Shown here in pieces: positions 26,630 through 38,200 of a stretch of 64,000 bases of DNA; position 1 is the first letter of the stretch, and each line of letters starts with the position of its first letter. The notes beneath the pieces were generated by a model that worked only from the letters and a program-made list of their open reading frames with translations, had not been told where the DNA came from and made no database searches. A program made the position numbers and the translations under genes. Origin of the DNA: Lepidurus packardi (taxonomy: Eukaryota; Arthropoda; Branchiopoda; Notostraca; Triopsidae); the NCBI GenBank assembly GCA_023053545.1, contig JAKZAN010000005.1:8122001-8186000 (forward strand). The letters run 5' to 3'.

Positions 26630-27245
26630 ACAGAACTTCGCCTTAGACTATGGGTTTGTTAGATTAGGTTAGTTTAGGTTATTTACTTTAGATTCGCTTA
26701 ATTTAGGTTAGTTCATTTTCGATATTGTTCTTCAAGCATTGTTTGACGCTTTCAAGCCGAGATAGGGTAGAATGAGATGCTTGTAAAGACTCGACGAGGG
26801 TACTACGGTGTCAAAAAAAACGGGTAGGCTATATAGGGAAACCTCAGTGGTCTAATCTAATCCTTACCTACGGGATTAATTAAAGGCGCTGCTTATTTCG
26901 AACCGTTTTGTACGCCTTCTGTTTAAACCCAGCCGAAACTAAGAAGTAGAATCCGTCTTTATACTAAGATGGGGACATTTTCTGTGCCCTCCAGCTCAGA
27001 GTTAAAACGAGTTCCACTTTTGAAAAGCTTGTGTAAAGTTTTAAAGAGGAGCAGGTTATAAATGAGCAAGCTTAACCCCATGGATTGGATTAGACCACTG
27101 GTAAGGATTAGACCACTGAGGTTTCGCTGAGGTTTCCCTATACACGTTTTCTTAAAAAATACGTCACAAGCACTCCAGAACCGACAGAAGGACGCCTAAC
27201 CTAACGTAACCTAATCTAACCTAGTCCTTAAGTCGGGGTTCGTAA
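26630..27245. repeat. Inverted-repeat element with TTAGG-like runs
   Basis: A region near 26655-26712 contains TTAGGTTAG-type runs; the reverse-complement type (CCTAACCTAA) lies near 27197-27228. Between them, about 26828-26880 and 27097-27150 form a long inverted repeat: GGTCTAATCTAATCC after GAAACCTCAGT on the left, and GGATTAGACCACTGAGG then TTTCCCTATA on the right. This is MITE-like; the transposon class is not evident. Confidence 0.6.
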
Positions 27246-27359
27246 TCCGTGTGACGTGATTTTTAGTATGACTTAATAACTTCCGAATCTCGTTGGCGCC
27301 TATAACCAATGAACAGAGACTTTTTGAATTCAAGATGCTATTAGTCCCTTGGAAGATTA

Positions 27360-27462
27360 CGGTAGTCCTTGTGTCGCGGGGTCCGTAGCCCTATTGTCCG
27401 GGTCCGTAGTCCTTATGTCGGGGTCCGTAGTCCATATGTCGGGTATACCGTTGTCCTTGTGT
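27360..27462. repeat. Tandem array of about five imperfect 22-bp units
   Basis: Units follow GGGTCCGTAGTCCTTATGTC with point changes. The same unit occurs inverted near 38740-38850 and singly at 39065-39085 and 41850-41905, linking these places to one repeat family. Confidence 0.65.
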
Positions 27463-27876
27463 CGCCTTGCCTATAGTATTTAGTGGCAGAGAAACAACCA
27501 GTATCAGACGGAAGTACTTAATGGTGTAAAAATAACAATTATGGAAGATATACATGTATTCAACGAGCTTCACTAATCTCTTGGTACAATGATCAAAGCA
27601 ACAAAAACAGCTTCAATCAGAGAAAACATGATTGCAGTCCACAATCCTCCCGATTAACGAATACAACCACCTAAGTGTAAGCTTTTGGTTGCTTAGTAGT
27701 ACAGCGTCACATTTCTGAGCAAAATTCCCCGCAGCCCATCACCAGGTAAAATTCTTTACACGCAAATTAAGACTAGACAGATATGATAAATACGGGTATG
27801 GTAGATGGTCCTTACATCTTTGTACTCAACAACTACGCAAGAAAACTGGAGGGTCTAAAAGATCCCTACACTTTTC

Positions 27877-30467
27877 TTATTGGTACATTCCCATGTAAGG
27901 ATTACTGGAAGTTCTAGATACTACATAACCTCTGGGTAATCGCGCGTTACCGGCTGCAGTATTGTTATTGGGATTGTTTACATTGCTGTTCAACGGACGG
28001 GGGTAACTACAAGTACGTAAATTCGCCATGGGGTTAGGAGTTGTCCTGCCGGATGGTGCCACGCTTGCTGTTGTGCCGTAACTCAGCTTTTGGCCGTACT
28101 TGAACCTCCTCGACCTCCCTTTAACGCAGAAGCAGATCGCTAAAAGCATGGCGACAACCAAAATACCTAATAGGACTCCGAATGCCAAGAATAATTTGGA
28201 CGGAGTTACACAAAACATGGCGTCGGTCGTTATTTGGCTCGTACTTTCTACAAAATTAGGATCGGAGTTAGTTCCATCTAGGCGCCATGCCAGTACATTA
28301 GCATTCACATGTTATTTTATTTAAATCACTTACCAGTAGTAGAAAGAATATATTCAGGGATGGCTTTGCCTTCATCGAAAATAGGAGCACGGACTTCAAC
28401 GCTATTGAAGACCTCGACGCGGTCTATAATTGCACCGTAGCTCAAGCTCGATGAATTCCGTGATTGGTTGATTTTACGCATGTCGTCAACAGCTCGATAT
28501 CCTACATTACTATCACCCAACGCCCGATCATTGTTCCGCAACCGAGCAACCTACGAAGAATGCGATTTAAGCTTTTTAATTACTAAGAAATGTCACGTCG
28601 TATAATCGCCTACCGGCCTGATCCTATTGGAATCTTCCAATTCGTCAACGCTCAAAGGCCGTACTTGTCCTGTTCCTTGGCTCTCTGGTTTGTAGTCCCG
28701 ACCCCTCTTCTTTGTAACCAAACACGAGCGCTAGAGACAAAATAATAATAATACAATAAGTAAATAATTCGTAATAACTAAAACCAAGTATCATGAACCA
28801 GAACTTACGGCTGGACATCTCCCACGGCAAACAGCTACAGAACATTTGATATGCAAATGTTCCTTCTCGGGGAACTTGAACGCTTGGAAAGTGGTATGCA
28901 TAAGTTTGACACCCGTACGCGGATTGTACCGTTCCTGAATATGGGATACTAAACTAGCGTCCACGGAACAACCGTCGCTGTTAATTAGTTCTTGAACGGT
29001 TTCGTAAGTTCCGTCATGCGCTATACAGTCAATCAACCGCGTATCGAATCCAGCTAAGAGGGGGGAAAAATACACAATGAAAACCTTCAAAGCAGAAGCT
29101 CAAAAGGTGGTAAATAGCGTTCTACCTGCTTGCCGAACTTTGACTAATAGCGTAGCATCTTGCCCCACATACAAATAGTCCTTAACGGCGCCTTGGGACA
29201 AATCTTTTCCCGCGACGATATCCAGCCAGCAGGATATCGGTTCCTGTTGCTCCAACTGTTGTTGACGTTTTCGCACAGTGGACGCTTCGGTCGTCCCAAC
29301 GGACGTTGGAGGAGTGCCCGTACCCACTTTGCTCGCTTGCCCGCGAGTCAAGTTCACCTTTTTCACTACAAAAGTACAACTAAAGTGTTATTTCAATTTC
29401 ACATTCTGGGACACCTTGATTTACCTTGAAATGGTGAACTAAGGCCGAAGGGTTTCAAGGCAGTGGGGCGTGGGAGAACTGGAGCCTCGACAATAGGATT
29501 GGCAAACCTAGAAACATATGTTATTAGGATCAACATTGTCAGCTTGACCCGGAACTACAATCAGAATAAAGAAAAGAAAAATATCGTATTGACCTGGCGT
29601 TTTTAATAAGTTGCTGAGCAGCATCTCGACTGATACTCGTGACCAATCCTGGAGTTGAAGAATTCACTTTCAACCTAGTTGCGTTTTCTGCTTCACGTAT
29701 TGCGACACCTGCTAGACTTGCCTCGCTTTTTTGAAAAGTTGGCAAAACACATTTGATGTGCATCTGGTCGTCGACGACTTGCTGCACGTGATGGTCAAAT
29801 TGGACATAGATCGTCAATTCGAATTGCCGTTTGCCGCCCTGTAACAACCAGAACCCCAAAGAGCAGTTATTTCCACCATCAAAAGGGGGGGACAAATTTC
29901 CCCGTTCTCGTTTAATACCGAGAATTATGTATTTACCTCCAATTCCACTACGCGGATTCCACATTCCGTTGCGTTCACGGAAAGACGTAAAAACTTGCCT
30001 CCGGAACCCAAGGCAACGCACTGAGGCGTATCGGAAAAGCCTTTGGCGTATACCGATCCGAAGAATGGTTCATTTAGGGTAGATAAGACCAACAGGGTAT
30101 CCGAAGTACAGGATGTTTCCAGGCCTTCGTACAAAAAAGTAAAACAAATAAAAATAAAAGCTGCAACACTCTATAAACTTTTGTACTCTATAGAGCTCTA
30201 TATAACTTACTTATATAATTAAAGACGACAGAAGAAGTTGCGTTGGATTCTGAAGAGACCACTTCCGGCCTAGCAGCGACCATCTGGCAAGGATAAACCA
30301 ATTAAGAGTTATGACAATGAAACACTGCAGTCCGATAGCAATCAGCCAAGCTTGAGTCATATAACGCGATACACTACTATCCCGTAAACCACTTAATGGA
30401 TTACAACAAAGCACTTTACCTGCAATAGCACAACAGCGACAATGATCGACATCGCGGCAGATATCAT
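27877..30467 (-). CDS. ZP-domain transmembrane protein 2
   Basis: Ten in-phase exons (30420-30467, 30211-30283, 29937-30124, 29594-29838, 29425-29507, 29126-29365, 28809-29053, 28614-28730, 28334-28550, 27877-28277) give 618 residues. Exon 1 encodes a hydrophobic signal start (MISAAMSIIVAVVLLQ). The ZP-N half (about 42-150) has TSCTSDTLLVLSTLNEPFFG, DTPQCVALGSGG and NATECGIRV. The ZP-C half has SCWLDIVAGKDL, RLIDCIAHDGTYE, SDGCSVDA and KCSVAVCRGRC. A KKRGR motif at 381-385 is a likely proprotein cleavage site. The membrane span is near 514-537 (LFLAFGVLLGILVVAMLLAI), followed by a basic tail rich in Ser, Asn and Pro. It should be an apical matrix component like ZP protein 1, on the same strand about 5.5 kb away, but the two are clearly diverged. 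Confidence 0.87.
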
Positions 30468-32104
30468 CTTGGTCTCAAGGGAAATAAGCTGTGAAATGGT
30501 TCACAAGTTTTTTAGTTAGCTTGAGCTTACACTTGATAGTAAAAGCACTCTTGAGGGTCCAACACAATGCGGGAAGTTCAATGACATGTTAAAAAACTAC
30601 TGTATCATACGGAACACATATTCACAAGGGGTCAGTGGTTTTGCTTTGCTGCACAATGAACACATCGCCCCCCGCATGCCGCCAAGAGCCAGCGTGAACA
30701 AGAAAAGACAGTCAAGTGTCCTGAACGTTGGTGTAAACGAAGTAGTCGCATGTCTATTTGTAACTCTGCGTCCGAGAAATTCAAAAATTCGCTACTTAGA
30801 AAGCTCGCTTGTCGATAACCTACGCATACTTTTGCAGAAGCTACATTTCATAACGAAAATTTTATTTTACATGAGTTTGTTCACCCCCAACAAGGCCAAG
30901 AAGCTTCAGGGCAGCAGTCAAGCGCAACTAAAGTATTCCAAATAGGTTCTTAACTAAGCCTATTGTTATTATACAACACAAAAGAATGAATTTGAATTCG
31001 CGCAAGCCGAATTTAAAAGGCAGCATGCTTCAGCAATCTTTCTAGGAACACCATACCGAGAGTACAACGATAGAGAGGGAAAAAGAATACAAAGCGATTT
31101 TTTTTTTTTACCTTTTTGGAATTTAAAGTCCAACTTCAGCAATTTGGTAGCAGGTAATAATCCACTCTGATATGATAAGAGCCCAATGGCATTTCACGTC
31201 TCGATAAGGCAAAGCGTGAAGATGGAATGCGAGTTGGAAGTTCTCACTGTTAAGGTTCCTACAAGGCAATGAAGCTCACGAACGATAACCACGCGATTTG
31301 AAGCCAAGGTAGCACGGAAAAGACGGACCGGAACGTTTCACCCTACTGCCGTTGTCGCCTCTAGGACGCTCCTCGGCCTCGAACAGTCCACCGGACGAAC
31401 CCACAACTCCTGAATTTCAAGCTCTATAAAGAAATTCAGAACATTGATGTTCTCCTTTCGACTCAAAAGCTACATCTGAAGCTCTGTGTCCAAAACCTGG
31501 TCTATTTTCAGACCAGTAATATGTTGCACGCTCAGCACCTGTTGGTAGAAGACAATTAGGGAATCCCGTTGGTTGGGTGGGTGCTCTCTGAGTTATGTAT
31601 TTCAGTTTTCCTTCGTTTGCTCTCATCCTTTCATAAAAAGAGAAAGCCAATTAAGGTATACCTCTGTATACCCAGAGAACCTGAAACTCTCAGCGCCAGC
31701 CGTGTCACGATCAGTTCAAAGTCAAGGTAATGGTCATAAAAATTTTCGGTTCATCTCAACCACAAGTTCTTTAGGAACAACTTTCCTATTCAGGCCTAGC
31801 ATGTCGTCATAAAACGGCTACCTCGTGGTGGAAAATGATAACGGCTTTGGGGAAATTACCTTCGCTTAGCGATGCACAATTTTAGCCGTGAGAACAGCGA
31901 TTCGTTTTTCTCCGAATAATCCGTTAGGACAAAAACTGCAAAACAAATCAGAGTCGTTGCCACAATAAGTTAGTAATAAACCCCCAGCGTTCGGCGTGTG
32001 AGAAAAAAACACAAAAAACAAGGCTATTAACAATAAAAACGACTGTATTATATACAAGTTGGAAATTACAACGTGTTTTCCATCCCTTCCGGGATATCAA
32101 ATGG
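30468..32104. other. Intergenic region upstream of ZP gene 2 and downstream of the crotonase gene
   Basis: About 1.6 kb. It should contain the promoter of ZP gene 2 and the 3' UTR of the crotonase-family gene. No coding exon is recognised. Confidence 0.5.
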
Positions 32105-33354
32105 CTATGAATCATCGCGTAATTTCTCCAAGTGAAACTTTCCATGTTTTCCAACGCCATCCATAAATTTGCTAGCGCCTCTAATAGATTCCTGTTTTTA
32201 GAACCATAAAAAATTTGCGTGAGAAAGGGTTGAAAGTTCAGAGACGCTGAGCTATTACTTGGGCTATAACGTGTTTCGCGTTCTGGAACTCAAATTCTAA
32301 GGCTTCTTCCATACTTTTGGCGTTAAATACAGTATTATAGGCTGACAATCGATCCATTTTGAGGCATTCTTGAGGAAATTTAGCTACTGAAGACGCTAAG
32401 TTGATGGCCTGGCCGAACGCTAAACGCACAGAGCAAATATACATAAATGAGGTCTTACACACTGCTGTCTTTTTACCTGTCCCGCAGGCCACCGAACGAT
32501 TCACCAGACCCCATTCAAAGGCTTCTTTACATTTAATAGGTCTACCAGTAAGAATCAAGTCTAAAGCTCTGGAAAGGCCGATGAGCATAGGTAAACGAAC
32601 CGTACCACCATCAATTAAAGGAACTCCTATGATTACGATTTCAGATCAAGAAAGAAAAAGTAAAAAAAAAAATGCTTAATTATACCAAAACGACGGCAAA
32701 AGACCCCCATTACTGCTGTTTCTTCCATGACTCGTAAATCGCACATAAGAGCTAATTCCATGCCTCCAGCCACAGCATAGCCATCAATAGCCGCTATTAC
32801 AGGCTTTTTGCAAAGCATTCTCGATGGACCCTAAGGCAAAATTCTCCGAATTCTTACTGATTGTTTGTCTAGCGTTTCTTTCAACGAAGCGCTTTTTTTG
32901 TTTGTTTGTTTTTTTACCATGGGTCCTCTGGTACCTGGCAAGACATCAAGAGGGTTGCGTTCGGATAACTCCTTCAGATCGTATCCAGCACAGAAGTTGC
33001 CCCCGGTGCCATGTAGAACAGCTACACTGGACGCTTCGTCTTTTTCAAACTTGGCAAAAGCCTCTACTAATGCTTCAGCTGTAGCAGTATTAACGCAGTT
33101 TCGTTGATCAGGACGATTAATGCCGATGGTCGTTACAGACCCGATCGTGTCAACAACAACCAAATCCCTAGCATCTGCCTAACATGTTTATTCTTGCTTC
33201 TTTGAAGTTTTAACTGATTCATTTTCATGCGACGAGAAAAAGAAATCAACCTACTTGTAACCATATGACGAGGACTATGGTTGGGTGTCGTGTTCGATAA
33301 AGCAGCAGAAAACCGAGACATTTGCAACCTTAACATTTGTTTCGTTGATAACAT
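32105..33354 (-). CDS. Enoyl-CoA hydratase/isomerase (crotonase) family protein, probably mitochondrial
   Basis: Six exons (33251-33354, 32918-33167, 32686-32830, 32477-32626, 32259-32419, 32105-32191) give 298 residues. The N-terminus ([20 protein letters not shown]) looks like a mitochondrial presequence. Crotonase motifs are clear: oxyanion-hole strand [17 protein letters not shown], then [20 protein letters not shown] with Glu 143 where crotonases place a catalytic acid, then [20 protein letters not shown]. The position of the second catalytic Glu in classical hydratases falls in GVPLIDGG, where a hydrophobic-Asp pair stands instead. The substrate and exact reaction are therefore uncertain; it resembles the bacterial-type EchA group more than ECHS1 or AUH. 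The C-terminus ends with [19 protein letters not shown], normal for the family. Confidence 0.88.
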
Positions 33355-35262
33355 TTTTGTTGATTTATTATTGGACTAACTTTCCCAAGCGCCAAATGTG
33401 TTCCCAACGTTGACACTTTGCTTAAATATAGCTTGAGTTTTGACAATTAATCCAGCTTATATCCTAAGAAAGATATGTATTAATTTCTTTTACCCTTTAA
33501 CTAGTTTAAACTACAAAAATCCTTTGCAAGCAATGTTTTTATCCGTAGAAAGAGAAGCTTTTTTTGTCCTAAGCTGGCAACCTTGGACCTAAAAAACCGC
33601 GCGATATGTATGAGCGATGTGTACCTCTCACGTATATAAATCAAATTACGATACTACTTTTATTGGTGGCAATTGTGTATTTGTAGAAAGTCTTGTCTTA
33701 TTGGTGACAACAAGCAGTTCACAGGACGCTTTTCGCAACATTTGGTTCGTTCTTTTGCAGATGTCTATTTCGTGTTCATCAAACCCGGCAGGTAAAACAT
33801 CGAGGAATGCTTATGGCAGCCCTCTTTGCTGACTTTGGTCGTGCTGTGTATTTTGCAATTGCATGCACTATATCTAGGTTGCCTCTAATAAGATCTACAA
33901 TTTTGATTAATGATTCTGCAAGTTGCGTCACAGTAACGGCGGACGAGTGCTTAATAATGTACCTGCTACTACAGGTTCCGTTAGAGAATGTAATGTATGA
34001 AACAAATATAAGCTCGTCTTATTGAAAGCTCTTTTTTGCAATTTCGCATGGTAGTTAAGCGAAATAAGCTTCCAATTATATCACTTTTTCTCTCTTATAA
34101 GCATGGACCAAAAAGGAAAATATCACCCTAAATTTTAGTTGACTTTTTAAATCCCCAAGACAAAATTTATCTCGAAGCATTTCCCAAGAGGTTTTAAGTT
34201 GTTTCTCTATTTTTTTGTTGTTGTGGCAACGCACGATAAAGTCTTACACATCCCTTGATCCAGCGCTCTACGTAGATTCACGGCTGAGTTTATCGACTAG
34301 CTTAGCCTGATAATTTTCATTAAAGGCTCGTGACAACTGACAGAACTCCGTTTCTTTTTACTCTGCTGGAGTGAAAATAAAACTTTTAAATATAATTCTT
34401 AAGCACACAACTAAATTTATGCGTTGCATAAATCTTTTGCTTTTAGCTTAATTCAATTTTCACATCGTGCCTAAGGATTCGTTTGCTGGAATTACATCCA
34501 AACGTATACCATAAGCAAACATTCGAAGCATTTCCTCTTCCCAAACTCGTACACGGGTTGTTTCATATTAAAAGTGAGTTGTTGTTTTTTTAAATTGATA
34601 TTGATTAAATTCAAAAAACAAATGTAAATATGGGGATGGCAATGTTTTTCCCGTGTATTTTGACGGCTATATTTTTTGAGCGAGACTCAACATGCAAAGT
34701 CGAATGAAGAAGACAAAAAACGTAAGAATGATTAATTTGGTTTTAACAGTCCCATTTACATTCTGAATTACGAAAAAATAGCTGCTCCTGCTTCTGTCTT
34801 TTTTCCTCTTACAAAGCACTTTAGACGCTGCTCATCTTTTGCGAGAACTCAATGTGCACAAAATCGTAACTAAAATAAAGGGCATGTTTTGCAGCTGCTA
34901 CTGTAGCGTTCAGCCAAATTAATTCACTTTCTTACATGAAATATATGAAACGAGACAGAAACAACGTTTTCTATAAAAAACTGAAAAAAACAATGCGCAA
35001 GTCAGATTCTTTTATAGACCGACATATTTTGGTTTATATTTCATAGAGCCGCCATTGCTATAATCAACCCCATCCATCTTGCTCAATCTGTGTGGCGTAT
35101 AGATGCTATCGTTGGTTTTTTATGACTTCGGCATTCGTTGGCACACCATGGACACTACGCGAAGAGCAAAATAATTGGCTTTGCTGGAGTAGTCCAGATT
35201 TGTTCCGTTTTTTTGTTTTTGGTTTGTGTAGCTTGAAAAGAGGCTTATATCGCTAATCGCGG
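33355..35262. other. Intergenic region between crotonase gene and globin gene
   Basis: About 1.9 kb of AT-rich sequence with no recognised exon. It should contain the crotonase promoter (left) and the globin 3' UTR (right). Confidence 0.5.
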
Positions 35263-38200
35263 CTATGATCCATTGGACTTTCCTGAACCGCCTAAGACCA
35301 CTTCCGTTTTGCCATTGTTGTCGTCGTAGCCTTTGACTAAGGTCTCGATAATAAGCTTCACCGAAGTTTTGTAAATAGTTTCAATGTTCTCCGTGTATCG
35401 ATCCCCAAGTGTCATCTCCACTGCATGGAGGAAAGGTCCTTCAATTTTCTGCCAAGTAGAGACGACAATTCGATTAGTTGCAAATTAACACTTTAAAGTA
35501 AATTGAGTTAAACGTGTAATATTACATTATCGGCTTTAAGAAAAGCAAGATCTTTATCAATGATTGAATTATAAAAATAGCTTTTGATGTCGATTGCAAC
35601 GTCAATGCAGACAGAAGCAATATTGTGCTATTATTATTGCACAAGCATAACAAGTTTCCAAGGCTCTTTACATGGTTATGAAAAGTTCTGCGGTAGAACA
35701 CACCAAACTTGTAACTGCTAACTGCTAAATGTAATAAAAGTGGAGACATGGGCATGTGGGTTGATTGAATTAGGTGTAGTTTGTGAAATTTTAAGCTTTT
35801 AGCTTTTACATTGCAGTTGTGAAACCCCGTATCAGACCGGATTTTGCGATGTAAGCATCCAAACGCTACTTTGCATGCATAACAAAAGTTTTGTGGAGCT
35901 ATAAACAAGCTCGTAGGGACGCTTTGTAACCGAGTTGGAGTTATCCCTGACCCTCGAAGTGTAAAAAGAACGCTCGATCCAAAAAGGCGGAGTTTTCTTT
36001 TTAGCTTTTTATTGATCCGCATAAAAACCTTGTCAAAAATTGAATTTGTTTTTCTGTTGTAACCCGGCCTGTCTGACAGCGTATCGACGCAATTCCCCGT
36101 AGAATCGTACTCGCTTCTTCGTGAGTTGTACTTCGCATTTATTAACTTAATTTAGAAACGTTTTGTCTCATGGGGCGGTCCCCTTTGTTCTCAGTCTCAG
36201 CGAAAACTCCGCATGACGTTACGTTCAATTATTTATTTCTTCCCGGGGTGTTTAGATAACAAATTGCTCTTCTTCGCAAGAGAGACAGAAGAAGATACGA
36301 TTGGCGGAAAATTGAGTCATCTTGACAGCACAAAGGGGCTATTTTTTAATAAATCAAGTGTTTCTGTGGTCGCTTCACATGTATTCTGTACAAGAATGTC
36401 TGGCGATGATTCTTTTTTCTAGTCACCATACGAGGGAATCCTAAGATTCGAGGATGCTTTTTCGGTTCTGTGTTTTTCCCTGTCAGCAAAAACACTGTCT
36501 AGTCTGTATAACTCACTCTTTCTATCCACGTTTCTGACCTTTGCCCTCGCAACATCTTCCTAGATTTCTGAACTCGCATTCGTATGTCTTGCCATGCACA
36601 CCGCTGTATTATATCTATCTATATATTTCCCCATCCAATCACATTACATATCTGGCAGATCAGATCGTTTAGAAAGCTTTCTCCTTGATTTTACCGTCAA
36701 AGACGAGAATAAAAAAATACTGCTCTATACGAGGCCAACCCTATAAATATAAAAGGAAGGGGGAGGAAGAAAATTGTTTTTACCCAAAAGAAATCTTTCT
36801 TGAAGCCTGGAATTTTACGATGAGTCTGTCCAACTTGGTGCAAGAAATCGAAGAAATAGTCGAGATTATCCAGCGCTTTGATACTCTCGTCCACTGAAGT
36901 CATGACAGCAGTTGCGTGCTCCGCCAATTCCAGACTTTCCACTTGCTGGTCCCGTGTTCGTAACTCGCGAAATTTGTCGAACATTTCAATCAGCTCCTCG
37001 TTCTCTTCGAATAGCCTGAAAAAAATCAAAGAAAAAGTGAAAAGAATGCTCTATCTTTTTCATATGAGATGTTTTTCGAGAATAAATTCTACTATAATGT
37101 CACGCTATTCATTTAAAAAAAAAGAAACTGAAACGGCAAAGCGTGTCGGCGTAGGGTACGGGCCAGTGCAATAAGGCCCCCATCGCTTCGATGTCATATG
37201 GGCCATCAAGAGCCTTGTTTGCGAGGGATAGTACGAATATAAGAGCTTATTTTTTGTAATAAAATACAACAGCTCCTTCTTGCATTACAAGAATGTTATT
37301 TCTGTCTTTTTTCACTGTGTTGTCCCTACTCCGTATACAGAGTCACGTCGTTTGTTTACGAAGGTCTGAAGCCGTCAATTTTGGAACGTGGAAAGAAAAG
37401 GAAAACAAAACTGACAGGTTTTAAACAGTGTCACTAACGATATGAAAGGTTATTAAACGTTCTAAACATCTTTTTCTTTCTACTGTTCCTCGTTACGAAC
37501 AAGAGGAATTGTGCTAGCGGATATATGGGAGCTTTAAGTATCATGCCGCGAGAATGATCGATTCTGTCTTCCGCCAGTAAGCCTCTTTCTCATTTAGGAG
37601 GGCCCCCGCAGAAGCCTGTATAAGTTGACGGAAAGTTTCGACTATCTTATGATGCATTGTTCAGATTCCATGCTTTACTGAATTCCATGTCACGTAGGTT
37701 GTCGTGTACTATTACCATATATGTATACATCGAGCAAATATTCAAAACTTTATTTGCGGGGCACTAAGCGCAGCTTATCGATACCACTGATATGAACTGT
37801 AGCCTAAAATGCGAGCTGTCTGTGGGTATTAAGGTTTAAAGGTAGTTAGAAGGGCGTATTCTTCTAAGTCGATTCCGTACACATCGAGCGCAGCGTTTAA
37901 TTAGAAGGAAAAGCTTTGCAACCTTTTCAGTGAAGAAGAATTTGAGTGCGAGAAGGACATAGACAATATACGGGGGAGAGGGAGAGGTCGAGAAAGAGAG
38001 ATTGGGTTTTAGGAGATCCGAGAGAATTCCCCCTCCAAGTTACGGTGGAGTCGCTGAAAGCTTCCTGGCGCAAAGCCCAGTAATGTTACATTGACAAGCT
38101 AAGAAGTATAACCTGCTGTCTTTAGTAGTTCCTGTGCGATTTCTTCGCGCCATAGAGACCGCGCCCGACAGCTGAGCAATGCATTACAATAACGACCATC

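Noticed and set aside
35522..36022. 166-codon minus-strand frame in globin intron 2
   Set aside because: No recognised domain or splice fit to the globin frame; composition looks like AT-rich intron.
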